DNA from: Streptomyces graminofaciens
GTDB taxonomy: Bacteria > Actinomycetota > Actinomycetes > Streptomycetales > Streptomycetaceae
Assembly: GCF_030294945.1 (NCBI RefSeq)
Contig: NZ_AP018448.1
Location: 6,912,001-6,976,000, forward strand
Direction of reading: 5' to 3'
Length of the DNA: 64,000 nucleotides
Made by a program: the position numbers and the translations under genes. This document shows positions 16,454 through 25,506 of this stretch, in pieces; position 1 is the stretch's first letter, and every line of letters begins with the position of its first letter. Under the pieces are notes generated by a model, which ran no database searches, was not told the origin of the DNA, and saw only the letters and a program-made list of their open reading frames with translations.

Positions 16454-18130
16454 CTACGGGCGCCAGTCCGCCAGTACGCCCTCGTAGACCTCGGTGTCCG
16501 TCAGCTCGCGCGGGGTCTCGCCGGCCAGGAAGTGGGAGGCGTTGTCCGTCTTGAGCTTGCGGAGGTAGTCGAAGGCCTTGTTCTCCGGGTCACCGAAGGC
16601 GACGAAGGAGAAGTGGACGGCCGGGTGGTTCTTCGCGGCGTCCGTGAGGGCCTGGGTGGCCGGGGTCTTGGCGTCCGGGGCGCCGTCGGTCTGGAAGACG
16701 ACGAGGGCGGGGGCGGTGGGGTCCGCCTTCTGGTGCCGGGCGAGGACCTCCTCGACGGCCACGTGGTAGCTGGTACGGCCCATGCGGCCGAGGCCGGCGT
16801 GCAGCTCGTCGACCTTGTCCTCGTACGCGCTGAGGGTCAGCTCGCCGGTGCCGTCCAGCTCGGTGGAGAAGAAGACGACCTGGACGGTGGCCTCGGGGTC
16901 GAGGTGCGCGGCGAGGGCGAGGGTCTGCTCGCCGAGGGCCTGGGCGGAGCCGTCCTTGTAGTACGGGCGCATGGAGGCGGACCGGTCGAGGACGAGGTAC
17001 ACCTTGGCGCGGGCGTCGGTGAGGTCCCGCTTCTTGAGGGCGGCACCGGCGGCCTTGTAGGCGGCGGAGAGGCCGGGGGCGCGGGAGCGGAGGCGTGCGG
17101 CGGTGAGCTTTGGCTCCGCGATTGGCTCCGCCGGGGTGGCCCCGCTTTCGGCCTCGGCTTCGCCCTCGGCCGTCTCCGTTCTCCCACCCGCACCACCCGT
17201 GCTGCTTTCGTCGTCGGGTGCGGGTGTTGCCAGTGGGGCTTCACCGTCGTCGGCGGCTGCGGGTTCGGGGGTGGCCTCGGCTGCGGGCTCCGGGGCCTCT
17301 TCGGCCACCGGAGCCGCCTCGGCCTCGGCCTCTTCCTTCGCTTCCGGCTCCTGGGGGGCTTCCGGCTCCGCCGTCACGGCTTCCTCGACGGGTGCCGACG
17401 CCTCCACGGCCACGGCTTCCGGCTCCGGCTCCGCTACGGGCTCGGCCTCCGCCACAGGTGCCGTAGCCTCCTGCTCCGGCTCGGCGGCAGCCGCCGGCTC
17501 GGGGGCCTCCTCGACCACGGACTCGGGCGCACCCTCGACGACAGCCTCGGCCTCGGCGACGGGCTCGGCCTCGGCAACCGGCTCCACTACGGGCTCGGCC
17601 TCGGCAACCGGCTCCACTACGGGCTCGGCCTCGGCAACCGGCTCCACTACGGGCTCGGCCTCGGCAACCGGCTCGGTCTCCTTCTCGGCCTCGGCAGCAG
17701 GCGCGACCTCAGCCTCAGCCGCGACCTCAGCCACAGGCTCAGCCACAGGCTCAGCCACAGGCTCAACGACCGGCTCCGCCGCGACCTCAGCCACAGGCTC
17801 AACGACCGGCTCCGCCGCGACCTCAGCCACAGGCTCAACGGCCGGCTCCGCCTCAACGGACGGCGTCGGCTCCGCCGCCCCCTCCTCGCGAGGCTTCGGC
17901 ACCGTCACGTTGTCGAACGCCGCCGAGACCAGCTCGTCGGCGACGGACGGGGCCGGCTCGGTGGCGGGCTCCCGCTTCGGCTCGGTGGTGGTGGTCGTCG
18001 GCTCGGTCGACGGAGCCGGAATCGCGGCCTCCGTGACCGTTGCCTGCGCCTCCGCCTCTTGCGAAGGAACCGCGTCGCGCCCCTTGCGTGAGCGGCCGAA
18101 CGCGTTCCGCAGGAGAGAAAGAATGCCCAT
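16454..18130 (-). CDS. VWA-domain protein with long Glu/Pro/Ala/Val repeat region (TerF-like)
   Basis: 558 residues. A short basic N-terminus ([18 protein letters not shown]) precedes about 300 residues of low-complexity [14 protein letters not shown] repeats with no signal peptide. The C-terminal 200 residues are a von Willebrand A domain with an intact MIDAS (DRSAS near residue 370, then a Thr and Asp later: FQTDGAPD), similar to tellurium-resistance-associated VWA proteins (TerF/TerY-like). It would bind a partner through a metal ion in the cytoplasm. GAAGGG precedes the ATG at 18130. The repeat region is encoded by 30-bp and 36-bp DNA tandem repeats, so length should vary between strains. 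Confidence 0.8.
   Translation of the reverse strand: MGILSLLRNAFGRSRKGRDAVPSQEAEAQATVTEAAIPAPSTEPTTTTTEPKREPATEPAPSVADELVSAAFDNVTVPKPREEGAAEPTPSVEAEPAVEPVAEVAAEPVVEPVAEVAAEPVVEPVAEPVAEPVAEVAAEAEVAPAAEAEKETEPVAEAEPVVEPVAEAEPVVEPVAEAEPVVEPVAEAEPVAEAEAVVEGAPESVVEEAPEPAAAAEPEQEATAPVAEAEPVAEPEPEAVAVEASAPVEEAVTAEPEAPQEPEAKEEAEAEAAPVAEEAPEPAAEATPEPAAADDGEAPLATPAPDDESSTGGAGGRTETAEGEAEAESGATPAEPIAEPKLTAARLRSRAPGLSAAYKAAGAALKKRDLTDARAKVYLVLDRSASMRPYYKDGSAQALGEQTLALAAHLDPEATVQVVFFSTELDGTGELTLSAYEDKVDELHAGLGRMGRTSYHVAVEEVLARHQKADPTAPALVVFQTDGAPDAKTPATQALTDAAKNHPAVHFSFVAFGDPENKAFDYLRKLKTDNASHFLAGETPRELTDTEVYEGVLADWRP
17561..17674 (-). repeat. 30-bp tandem repeat within the VWA gene
   Basis: Three exact 30-bp units begin at 17561, 17591 and 17621, and a fourth is cut at 17674. 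Each encodes ten residues of the [10 protein letters not shown] type, in frame. Confidence 0.85.
17761..17850 (-). repeat. 36-bp tandem repeat within the VWA gene
   Basis: Units starting GCTCAACGACCGGCTC at 17761 and 17797, and a diverged third at 17833, keep the frame. A 12-bp CAGGCTCAGCCA-type repeat precedes them at about 17728-17762. Confidence 0.8.
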
Positions 18131-18297
18131 TGCGCAACCCTTCGCATGATTTGAAGCCCGTATGCCCGTTGCCCGTCAATCCGTGGCCAGGACGGACACG
18201 TAAGGTTAGCGGCCACTCTCGGCGATCTTGGGTGCGGGCGGCAACGTTCGCTTAACTCCACCACCCGCCGCTGTCAACACCGCCCCAACTCCCGCAG

Positions 18298-18319
18298 GTT
18301 CACCCGCAGTTCATCTCGC
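18298..18319 (+). promoter_or_regulatory. PHO box upstream of phoX
   Basis: GTTCACCCGCA (18298-18308) and GTTCATCTCGC (18309-18319) are two 11-bp direct-repeat units matching the Streptomyces PhoP operator (GTTCACC-type). A weaker GTTCGCTTAAC lies at 18246. They lie 85-106 bp upstream of the phosphatase start, so phosphate-starvation control by PhoP is expected. Confidence 0.7.
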
Positions 18320-18403
18320 GGCCGCGTTCTCGCACGCACGCGCCCCTAGCGTCACGGTCACACCCCAAGGCAACAAGGGACAGAAGAGGACGAGGAGCGC
18401 ACC

Positions 18404-20455
18404 GTGCGCAAGCTGCTGCCCATGATCGGCTCGCACCCCGGCGGTCGTTCCGCCATGACCTGTCGGTTCCGCTGTGGTGACGCCTGCTTCCACGAGGTGC
18501 CGAACACCACGACGAACGAGTACGTCGGTGATGTCATCGCGAGCGCGCTCAGCCGACGCTCGGTGATGAGAGCCGCCGCCGTCGTGACCGTGGCCACGGC
18601 CGCCGGTACCGCCACCACTCTCGGCGTCGCCCCGGACGCGGCCGCCGCCACCGCGAAGACCCCGGCCAAGCCCAAGGGCGCCCGCGGTCTCCGCTTCACC
18701 CCCGTCGCCCCGAACACGAACGACGTGGTAACCGTTCCAACCGGTTACCAGCAGAACGTGGTCATCCGCTGGGGCGAGCCCATCCTGCGCGGTGCCCCGG
18801 CCTTCGACCCGGAGAACCAGACGGCCGCCGCCCAGGCCGGCCAGTTCGGCTACAACAACGACTTCCTCGCCCTCCTCCCGCTCCCGGGCGAGCGCGGCCG
18901 CAAACTCCTCGTGGCCAATCACGAGTACACGGACGAAGTGCTCATGTTCCGGGGGTACGACGCCGCCAACCCGACGCGCAACCAGGTCGAGGTCGCCTGG
19001 GCCGCGCACGGGCTGACCGCCGTGGTCGTGGCGGAGGACCGGCGTACCGGCAAGCTCACCGCCGTTCCCCGGCATCACCTCAACCGGCGGGTCACCGCCA
19101 CCACCGAGTTCAAGGTGACCGGTCCGGCCGCCGGGTCCGACCTTCTCAAGACCTCCGCCGACCCGACCGGCACCAAGGTCCTCGGCACCCTCAACAACTG
19201 CTCCGGCGGCACCACCCCCTGGGGCACCACGCTCCACGGCGAGGAGAACTTCAACCAGTACTTCGCCAACAGCAGCCGGGCCACCGACAAGCGGTACGGC
19301 ATCGGCACCGGCGCCACCGAGCGCAAGTGGGAGCGGTTCGACAAGCGGTTCGACGTCGCCCAGGAGCCGAACGAGGTGCACCGCTTCGGGTACGTGGTGG
19401 AGTTCGACCCGTACGACCCGGCCTCCAAGCCCCGCAAGCACACCGCTCTCGGCCGCTTCAAGCACGAGGCCGCCAACATCCGGATGACCGCCGACGGGCG
19501 TCCCGTCGTCTACACCGGTGACGACGAGCGTTTCGACTACTTCTACAAGTTCGTCAGCAGCAAGCGTGTCAAGCACGGCACCTCCCGCGCCGTGCGCGAG
19601 CACAACCTCTCCCTGCTCGACGAGGGCACCCTCTACGTCGCCAAGCTCACCGGCGACTCCCCCGCCATCGAGATCGACGGCACCGGCAAGCTCCCGGGCG
19701 ACGGAGAGTTCGACGGCAGCGGTACGTGGATCCCGCTGGCCACCGCCAAGGCCGACGGCGCCGTGTCGCACGTGGACGGGATGACCGCCGAGGAGGTCTT
19801 CGTCTTCACGCGTCTGGCCGGCGACAAGGTGGGCGCCACCAAGATGGACCGCCCCGAGGACATCGAGCCCAGCCCGGTCACCGGCAAGGTCTACGTCGCC
19901 CTCACCAACAACTCCAACCGCGGTGTCGGCTCCAACGCCAAGGCGGACGAGGCCAACCCGCGCAACGCCAACAAGCACGGCCAGGTCCTGGAGCTCACCG
20001 AGCGCCACAACCGGCCCGACAGCACCGAGTTCGCCTGGCTGCTCTTCCTCGTCGCGGGCGACCCGGACGACCCGGCGACGTACTTCGCGGGTTTCCCGAA
20101 GGACGACGTCAGCCCGATCTCCTGCCCGGACAACGTGGCCTTCGACCCGCACGGCAACCTGTGGATCTCCACCGACGGCAACCAGCTCGGCTCGCACGAC
20201 GGCCTCTTCGGTGTCGCCACGCGCGGTGAGCGGCGCGGTGAGCTGAAGCAGTTCCTGACCGTCCCGAGCGGCGCCGAGACCTGTGGCCCGATCATCCAGG
20301 ACCGGCGTGTCCTGGTCGCGGTCCAGCACCCGGGCGAGCTCGACGGCGCTTCCGTGGAGAACCCGAAGAGCACCTGGCCCGACGGCCCCGGCAAGATCGT
20401 CCGCCCGGCGGTCGTCGCCGTGTGGCGCGCGGACGGCTGCGACATCGGCGCGTGA
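18404..20455 (+). CDS. phoX: PhoX-family alkaline phosphatase
   Basis: 683 residues of the DUF839/PhoX family, secreted phosphatases that release phosphate from organic esters using calcium and iron. The N-terminus carries a twin-arginine-type signal (SRRSVMRAAAVVTVATAAGTATTLGVAP, after a 45-residue extension typical for this family). The body shows family blocks: LLVANHEYTDEV, NNCSGGTTPWGTTLHGEEN, FKHEAANI, DRPEDIEPSPVTGKVYVALTNN, CPDNVAFDPHGNLWISTDG and ETCGPIIQ. The GTG at 18404 follows GAGGAG. The upstream PHO box and a strong terminator at 20471 mark a monocistronic Pho-regulon gene. Confidence 0.93.
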   Translation: MRKLLPMIGSHPGGRSAMTCRFRCGDACFHEVPNTTTNEYVGDVIASALSRRSVMRAAAVVTVATAAGTATTLGVAPDAAAATAKTPAKPKGARGLRFTPVAPNTNDVVTVPTGYQQNVVIRWGEPILRGAPAFDPENQTAAAQAGQFGYNNDFLALLPLPGERGRKLLVANHEYTDEVLMFRGYDAANPTRNQVEVAWAAHGLTAVVVAEDRRTGKLTAVPRHHLNRRVTATTEFKVTGPAAGSDLLKTSADPTGTKVLGTLNNCSGGTTPWGTTLHGEENFNQYFANSSRATDKRYGIGTGATERKWERFDKRFDVAQEPNEVHRFGYVVEFDPYDPASKPRKHTALGRFKHEAANIRMTADGRPVVYTGDDERFDYFYKFVSSKRVKHGTSRAVREHNLSLLDEGTLYVAKLTGDSPAIEIDGTGKLPGDGEFDGSGTWIPLATAKADGAVSHVDGMTAEEVFVFTRLAGDKVGATKMDRPEDIEPSPVTGKVYVALTNNSNRGVGSNAKADEANPRNANKHGQVLELTERHNRPDSTEFAWLLFLVAGDPDDPATYFAGFPKDDVSPISCPDNVAFDPHGNLWISTDGNQLGSHDGLFGVATRGERRGELKQFLTVPSGAETCGPIIQDRRVLVAVQHPGELDGASVENPKSTWPDGPGKIVRPAVVAVWRADGCDIGA

Positions 20456-20470
20456 CCGTCGGACATGACT

Positions 20471-20510
20471 GAGGGCCGTCCTCCCCCGGAGACGGGGGAG
20501 GACGGCCCTC
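20471..20510 (+). terminator. Strong hairpin terminator after phoX
   Basis: GAGGGCCGTCCTCCCCCG (20471-20488) pairs perfectly with CGGGGGAGGACGGCCCTC (20493-20510) around GAGA. The convergent small gene at 20531 makes it likely bidirectional. Confidence 0.85.
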
Positions 20511-20530
20511 GGCCGTCCGCGTGCGGGGGC

Positions 20531-20746
20531 TCAGGGGGCCAGGCAGCTCACGCCCGGCGCCGCCGTCGGGTCCAGCAGACCGGCCGGGTCGACCACCGCG
20601 GCCGGGTCGACGAGCGCCGTGACGTCGGCGGGGGCCTCGGTGACGCAGGTGACGGTCCCGACCGGGTCCGGGATGGCACTGGCGGCCGGGGCCATGGTGC
20701 CGGCGAGGGCGAGGGTTCCGAGCAGGACGGTCGCGGTGCGACGCAT
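20531..20746 (-). CDS. Small secreted protein of unknown function
   Basis: 71 residues with a clear Sec signal peptide (MRRTATVLLGTLALAGTMAPAASA-I). The mature part is about 47 residues with two Cys (TVTCVTEAP and GVSCLAP) that may form one disulphide, and an Ala/Val/Asp/Pro motif repeated (ALVDPAAVVDPAGLLDP). A purine-rich AAGGGGA precedes the ATG. It resembles the many small exported proteins of Streptomyces, but it lacks a chaplin domain. Not recognised further. Confidence 0.7.
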   Translation of the reverse strand: MRRTATVLLGTLALAGTMAPAASAIPDPVGTVTCVTEAPADVTALVDPAAVVDPAGLLDPTAAPGVSCLAP

Positions 20747-20887
20747 GAAAAATCCCCTTATAGGTAGGGCGGTTGAACAGGAATGATCATTGCCGCTCTC
20801 CGTCTGTGAACTCTCCCTCCGTCACCCGTGCGGGCGTGACGTAACGATTCGGCGCCGGGTGCCGGGTTGACCGGGTCCGTCGTGACG

Positions 20888-22840
20888 TCAGCGCGGTGAC
20901 GTGATCGCCCGCGCCGCCGCCACCTCCTGCCGCAACGGTTCCAGCACGCTGTCCTGCGGCCCGCCGAGGTCCGACCGGACGGCGTAGAGCACCTCGGTCT
21001 CCCGCAGCCCCGCCGCCAACTCCCTTAGTTGTAGGGCGACTTGGCCGACCTCGGCGGCCGACGGGGTCGCTGCCCCCTGCTTGATCCGCACCCGCGCGCC
21101 CGTCGTCGCGTCCACGATCCGCTCGACCGCCACCACCAGCGGCCACCAGGCGGCGGCCCGGCTGCCCACGGGCGGCGGCTCGGTCAGGGCGCGCTGGAAC
21201 TCCGTACGGATACCGGAGAGGTCCCGGTACAGCCGGCGGCGCATCCGGGCCCGGCGGGCGGGGTCGGCGGTGTCGCCGAAGGCGTGTTCCACATACGTGG
21301 CGGTGTCGTCGACGGCGTCCGCGAGCCGGTCGCCGACGCGGGCGTGCCAGCTCTCCGGCCAGAGCAGATAGCCCGCGACGAGCGCGATCACACAGCCCAT
21401 GAGGGAGTCGACGAGCCGGGGCACGAGCAGGGCCGTGCCCTCGTGGTTGAGGATGTCGGACAGGAGGAGGATCACGGGGGTGATCGCGGCCGTCTGGTAG
21501 CCGTAGCCGCGCGGTGTGAGCGCCGGGATCAGCGGGGCGAGCAGCAGCATCACGGGTACGTCCCACCAGCCGCGCGGCACCTCCGCGAGCACCGCGGCCG
21601 CCACCACCAGCCCCACCACCGTGCCGAGGGCCCGCAGCAGCGCGCGGGAGAAGACCGAGCCGAAGTCGGGTTTCAGCACGAAGGTGATGGTCAGCGCGAC
21701 CCAGTACGAGCGGGGCACGGCGATGAGCGACACCAGTGCCTGCGCGACGCCGATGCACAGGGCGAGGCGCAGGCCGTAGCGCCAGGAGTCGGCGGAGAAG
21801 GCGAAGTGGCGGCCGGCGCGGGCCGCTCGGGCGGGCAGCGGCGCCGGACGCCCGAGCCGGTCGTCGGCCTTGGTGAACTCGGGGGACCGGTCGGTGACGA
21901 CATCGGCGGCGTGCCGCAGCGCCTGGTCGACGGCCCGCGCGATCCCGTTGCCCGGCTCGGGCAGCCGCAGCTCCAGCGCCCCCGAGTACCCGCTCTCGAC
22001 GGCCTCGGCGAGCCGCAGCACGGCGGCCGGGATCTCGGCGGGCAGCGGCCGCCCGGTCAGCCGTACGGCCGGGGCGGCCTCGAACAGGGGGGTGAGCGCG
22101 TTCAGCTGGGCGAGGAGACGGACGAGTTCGGGACTGCGCCCGTGATGGCGGGCGCGCCGGGCGAGGACGAGGTCGTAGGACTGGTTGAGGGACTGGGTGA
22201 CGGCGCGCCGGGCGTCGTCGTACGTCTCCGCCGCGTCCGTCGTGGCCGCGAGCAGCTCGGCGACGGTGCGGTACGTCGCGGCGACGGCGGCCCGTTCGGG
22301 TACGCCGGCCCGCAGTGGCCAGGCGAGCAGGGCGAGGGCGAGGACGAGGAGCCCGCCGCCGCTCATCAGCAGCGGGGGCATCCACCACGGCTCGGGCATG
22401 GGCAGCCCCGCGCCCACCACCCCGTTGAGGAGCAGCAGCAGCCCCGACACGGATGCCACGGCGCCGATCGTCGAGATCATCCCGGAGACCAGTGCGATCG
22501 CGGTGACCGTGCCGACGGCGAGCCAGCCCTGCCCGTACACGAGTGAGCCGAGTGTGATGCCGACCGCGCTGAAGAGCTGGGGGATCGCGATGTTGAGCAC
22601 GCGCATGCGGTACGCGTCCGCCGTGTCGCTGATGACTCCGGAGAGGGCGCCCATGGAGGCGAGGGCCCCGTACGAGGGCCGCCCGGTGGCGAGGCCGAGC
22701 GCGAGCGGCAGGCTCAGCGCGATCGCGGCCCGGGCCATGGCGGGCCGGTTGACGGGCGCCTGCAGGGGTCTGAGGTTCCGGACCAGCCAGTCGGGAGGGG
22801 TGAGGTCGAGACCGAGACGGCTGGGGGACGGACGGGGCAT
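20888..22840 (-). CDS. FUSC-family inner-membrane protein (aromatic acid exporter-like)
   Basis: 650 residues with two copies of a transmembrane block. The N-terminal block (AMARAAIALSLPLALGLATGRPSYGALASMGALSG, AVGITLGSLVYGQGWLAVG, LLLLNGVVGAGLP) and the C-terminal block (YGLRLALCIGVAQALVSLIAVPRSYWVALTITFVLKPDFG, ALGTVVGLVVAAAVLAEVP) have the fusaric-acid-resistance-like FUSC pattern, with soluble helical domains between and after them. Such proteins export small aromatic acids or fix membrane assemblies; substrate here is unknown. ATG at 22840. It stands alone, convergent with nothing obvious. Confidence 0.85.
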   Translation of the reverse strand: MPRPSPSRLGLDLTPPDWLVRNLRPLQAPVNRPAMARAAIALSLPLALGLATGRPSYGALASMGALSGVISDTADAYRMRVLNIAIPQLFSAVGITLGSLVYGQGWLAVGTVTAIALVSGMISTIGAVASVSGLLLLLNGVVGAGLPMPEPWWMPPLLMSGGGLLVLALALLAWPLRAGVPERAAVAATYRTVAELLAATTDAAETYDDARRAVTQSLNQSYDLVLARRARHHGRSPELVRLLAQLNALTPLFEAAPAVRLTGRPLPAEIPAAVLRLAEAVESGYSGALELRLPEPGNGIARAVDQALRHAADVVTDRSPEFTKADDRLGRPAPLPARAARAGRHFAFSADSWRYGLRLALCIGVAQALVSLIAVPRSYWVALTITFVLKPDFGSVFSRALLRALGTVVGLVVAAAVLAEVPRGWWDVPVMLLLAPLIPALTPRGYGYQTAAITPVILLLSDILNHEGTALLVPRLVDSLMGCVIALVAGYLLWPESWHARVGDRLADAVDDTATYVEHAFGDTADPARRARMRRRLYRDLSGIRTEFQRALTEPPPVGSRAAAWWPLVVAVERIVDATTGARVRIKQGAATPSAAEVGQVALQLRELAAGLRETEVLYAVRSDLGGPQDSVLEPLRQEVAAARAITSPR

Positions 22841-22890
22841 GAGGCCATTATGAACGCCGGGTGTGCGGCGATTTCAGGCCTTGTGCTGGG

Positions 22891-23919
22891 CTATTTCCTC
22901 TTGTGGAGGGTGAGGTCGACGGTGACTGCCCGGTGGTCGGTGCCGGTCAGTTCGTGGAAGCGGACGCGGCGGGCGGAGAAGTCCTCGGCCGAGACGAGGA
23001 CGTGGTCGATCTGGGTGCCGAAGGCGGGGGTGGTGCGGGCGGGCCAGGTCGGGGCGCGGTCCTCGCCGGCGAGGCGGGCGGCGTCGCGCAGACCGGTGTC
23101 GAGGACGCGGCGGAAGGCGGCGTGGTCCTGGGAGGCGTTGAAGTCCCCGGCCAGGATGGTCGGGGTCCGGGTGTCGGCGGCGGCGTACGCGCGCAGGGCG
23201 CCCAGCTCCCGCCGCCAGACGGCCACTTGGCCGGGCAGGGGCGGCATGGGGTGCGCGAGCTGGAGGCGTACGGGATGGCCGTCGATGTCGGCGACGGCGC
23301 CGGGCATGCCCATGGAGCCGGGGATCGGGGCGGTGCCCTTGAGGGGGTGGCGGCTGAGGATGAGGGACCCGTCGGAGCCTTGCCCTTCGACGGCCTGCCG
23401 GTAGGGGTAGGAGGGTGTCGTCGACTCGGCTCCGAAGGCTTCGAGGAGGGCGGCGGAGCAGGTGTTTTCGCACTCCTCGACGAAGACGATGTCGGGGCGG
23501 TCGCGGCGTACGGCGTCGATGAGCGCGGCGGTTCCCCAGCCGAACTGCACGTTGGACGTCATGACACGCACCCGGGCCACCGCCTCGCCGGCGGGGGCGT
23601 TCGCCTTGCCGTACGGCTCGATGAACCACGCGAGCGCGCCGAGCACGATGACGCCCCAGGTCACGCCGGTCCACCAGCGGGCGAGGCCGGCGAGGAGGAG
23701 GGCGAGGCCGGTGGGGGCGAGGAGCCAGGGCAGGAAGGCGAGGAGCTGGGTGACGGGGGTGGTGGCGTCGGTGTCGGCGGCACGGCAGCCGACGACGACG
23801 CTGACGCCGAGCAGCAGCAGCCCGGCGAGCCAGGCTTTCGGGCCGCGCGCGGTCCGCCGCCGCCGAGCCGGGTCCGGGTCCGGGGCCGGGTCCGTCCGCT
23901 CGATGGTCGTACTCTCCAA
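22891..23919 (-). CDS. Membrane-anchored endonuclease/exonuclease/phosphatase family protein
   Basis: 342 residues. Three hydrophobic helices lie at residues about 30-95 (AWLAGLLLLGVSVVVG, LLAFLPWLLAPTGLALLLAGL, GVIVLGALAWFIEPYG). An outward EEP domain follows with RVMTSNVQ, IVFVEECE (metal Glu), GDFNAS near residue 258 and FGTQIDHVLVS plus TDHRAVTVDL at the C-terminus, the usual Asp/His catalytic set. It could hydrolyse a phosphodiester or nucleotide outside the cell; substrate unknown. The best start is a TTG at 23919 downstream of a GGAGGCGGAA stretch. Confidence 0.8.
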   Translation of the reverse strand: MESTTIERTDPAPDPDPARRRRTARGPKAWLAGLLLLGVSVVVGCRAADTDATTPVTQLLAFLPWLLAPTGLALLLAGLARWWTGVTWGVIVLGALAWFIEPYGKANAPAGEAVARVRVMTSNVQFGWGTAALIDAVRRDRPDIVFVEECENTCSAALLEAFGAESTTPSYPYRQAVEGQGSDGSLILSRHPLKGTAPIPGSMGMPGAVADIDGHPVRLQLAHPMPPLPGQVAVWRRELGALRAYAAADTRTPTILAGDFNASQDHAAFRRVLDTGLRDAARLAGEDRAPTWPARTTPAFGTQIDHVLVSAEDFSARRVRFHELTGTDHRAVTVDLTLHKRK

Positions 23920-24057
23920 GGTTCCGCCTCCGCTCGTGCGCGGGGATCGGTGTCCCTGGGGGAGGACGGGGTGGGTGGGGGTGATGGTTGCGGGGTGGTT
24001 GCGGGCGCGGTTCCCCGCGTCCCTGAAGACACCGGCCCCGCAGCCACGAGGTCGCTG

Positions 24058-24525
24058 TTACCGCGTCGCGCCGTGGTCGGGTGAGGACGTCGCCAGGGAC
24101 CACATCACGAAGACGCCGAGTGCGATGCAGATGACCGACCAGACGGGGGCGTAGGGGAGGAACATGAAGTACTCGATGACGTACAGCGATGTGATCGCGA
24201 TGCCCACGCCCCGGGCCCAGTCCTTGCCCTGGAGGAGGCCCCAGCCCGTCGCGGCGAGGACGACGCCCATGGCGAGGTGGATCCAGCCCCAGGTGGTGAG
24301 GCTGAACTCGAACGTGTAGTCGCCGACGCCGGCGTACACGTCGTCCGAGGCGATGCCCGCGATGCCGTTGATGATGCTCACGACGCCGCCGACCAGCATC
24401 AGGACACCGGCGAAGACCAGACCGCCGAGGGCCCAGGACGAGCCGGTGTCGCGGTGGGGTGTCGGTGCCACGGTGGTCTGGTGCTGCGTGGGGTCGGAGC
24501 GCGGAGAGGTGCTGTGCTGGGCCAT
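24058..24525 (-). CDS. DUF7144-type four-TM membrane protein
   Basis: 155 residues with a polar His/Pro-rich N-terminus and four hydrophobic segments (GGLVFAGVLMLVGGVVSIINGIAGI, WGWIHLAMGVVLAATGWGLL, GVGIAITSLYVIEYFMFLPYAP, ICIALGVFVMWSL). The DYTFEFSLTTWGWIHLAMG stretch is typical of DUF7144. Function unknown. GGAGGCCCCC precedes the ATG. Confidence 0.8.
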   Translation of the reverse strand: MAQHSTSPRSDPTQHQTTVAPTPHRDTGSSWALGGLVFAGVLMLVGGVVSIINGIAGIASDDVYAGVGDYTFEFSLTTWGWIHLAMGVVLAATGWGLLQGKDWARGVGIAITSLYVIEYFMFLPYAPVWSVICIALGVFVMWSLATSSPDHGATR

Positions 24526-24636
24526 GGGGGCCTCCTCGGGGGAGGGGATAAGACAGACAACAGCTCATCCGCATGCTCGTCCCGGGCGGGGAGGGGCGCA
24601 CTCGGGGTGGGCCGAACGGGTGAACCTCCTCCCCTG

Positions 24637-25416
24637 TCAGCCGACCTTCGTCAGGAAGTCCTCCAGCGCCTTGTTGAAGTCGGCCGGGCGTTCCAGGTTC
24701 GGTAGGTGGGCCGCGTCCGCGATGACGTGGAGGGTGGAGTCGGAGAGGGCCGCGTGCATGGCCTCGGCGTCCGTGACCGGGGTGTACTCGTCGTCGGCGC
24801 CCACGACGACCAGGGCCGGGACGGTGACGCGGGTGAGCAGCTCGCGGTAGTCGGGGCGTTCCGCGCGGCCGCGCAGGGCCGCCGCCGCGCCCCGGGGGTC
24901 GGTGGCCGTCATCATGCGGCGCACATGGGCCGCGACCTCGGCGTCCGCGTACGGCGCGACCATCTTGTACAGCACCTCGTCCGCGTACGTCCCCATGCCC
25001 TCGCGCAGGAGGCGGTCGGCCATCGCGTTCCGGGTGCGCTTGCCCTCCTCCGTCTCGGCGGCGGGGAAGGTGTCGGCCAGGACCAGGCCTCGGACGCGGT
25101 GCGGGAAGAGGCGGTAGCACTCCATCGCGATCTGGCCGCCCATGGAGAGTCCGGCGAGGACGAAGTCGGTGACGCCGAGGTCGTCCAGGAGTGTCGCGAT
25201 GTCCTCGGCGAAGGTCGACAGAGGAGTGATGCCGGGGACCACCGGGGAGGTGCCGTAGCCGCGCAGGTCGGGGGCGATCACACGGTGGGTGGTGGCGAAC
25301 GCGTCGATCTGGGGGTGCCACATCGTGCGGTCGAAGGGGTGGCCGTGGATGAGGACCAGCGGGGGCGTCGTCGGGGACGCGCTCCCTTTGTCCTCGTATG
25401 AGAGGAAGGGTGACAT
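24637..25416 (-). CDS. Alpha/beta hydrolase
   Basis: 259 residues with the canonical fold: LVLIHGHPFDRTMW oxyanion-hole region, nucleophile S91 in GLSMGGQ, acid D208 or D209 in VVGADDEYTP, and H237 in DAAHLPNLE. It lacks any export signal, so it acts in the cytoplasm; substrate is not predictable. ATG at 25416 is preceded on its strand by only a short interval to the divergent MocR-type gene (25507), so the two likely share a regulatory region. Confidence 0.87.
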   Translation of the reverse strand: MSPFLSYEDKGSASPTTPPLVLIHGHPFDRTMWHPQIDAFATTHRVIAPDLRGYGTSPVVPGITPLSTFAEDIATLLDDLGVTDFVLAGLSMGGQIAMECYRLFPHRVRGLVLADTFPAAETEEGKRTRNAMADRLLREGMGTYADEVLYKMVAPYADAEVAAHVRRMMTATDPRGAAAALRGRAERPDYRELLTRVTVPALVVVGADDEYTPVTDAEAMHAALSDSTLHVIADAAHLPNLERPADFNKALEDFLTKVG

Positions 25417-25506
25417 GTGGGCGACCTTAGGATGCCCCAACTCCTCGGTGCAATAAGATCTTTGCTCTCGGTGCAATGCCGGGAGGGTGAGAGGGGAGGG
25501 GCCCTG

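Noticed and set aside
17561..17850. CRISPR array
   Set aside because: Repeats are contiguous and in frame, with no spacers.
16415..18091. 558-codon plus-strand open frame with Leu-Gly-Leu-Gly repeats
   Set aside because: It is the complement of the VWA repeat region; the minus frame has a VWA domain and RBS.
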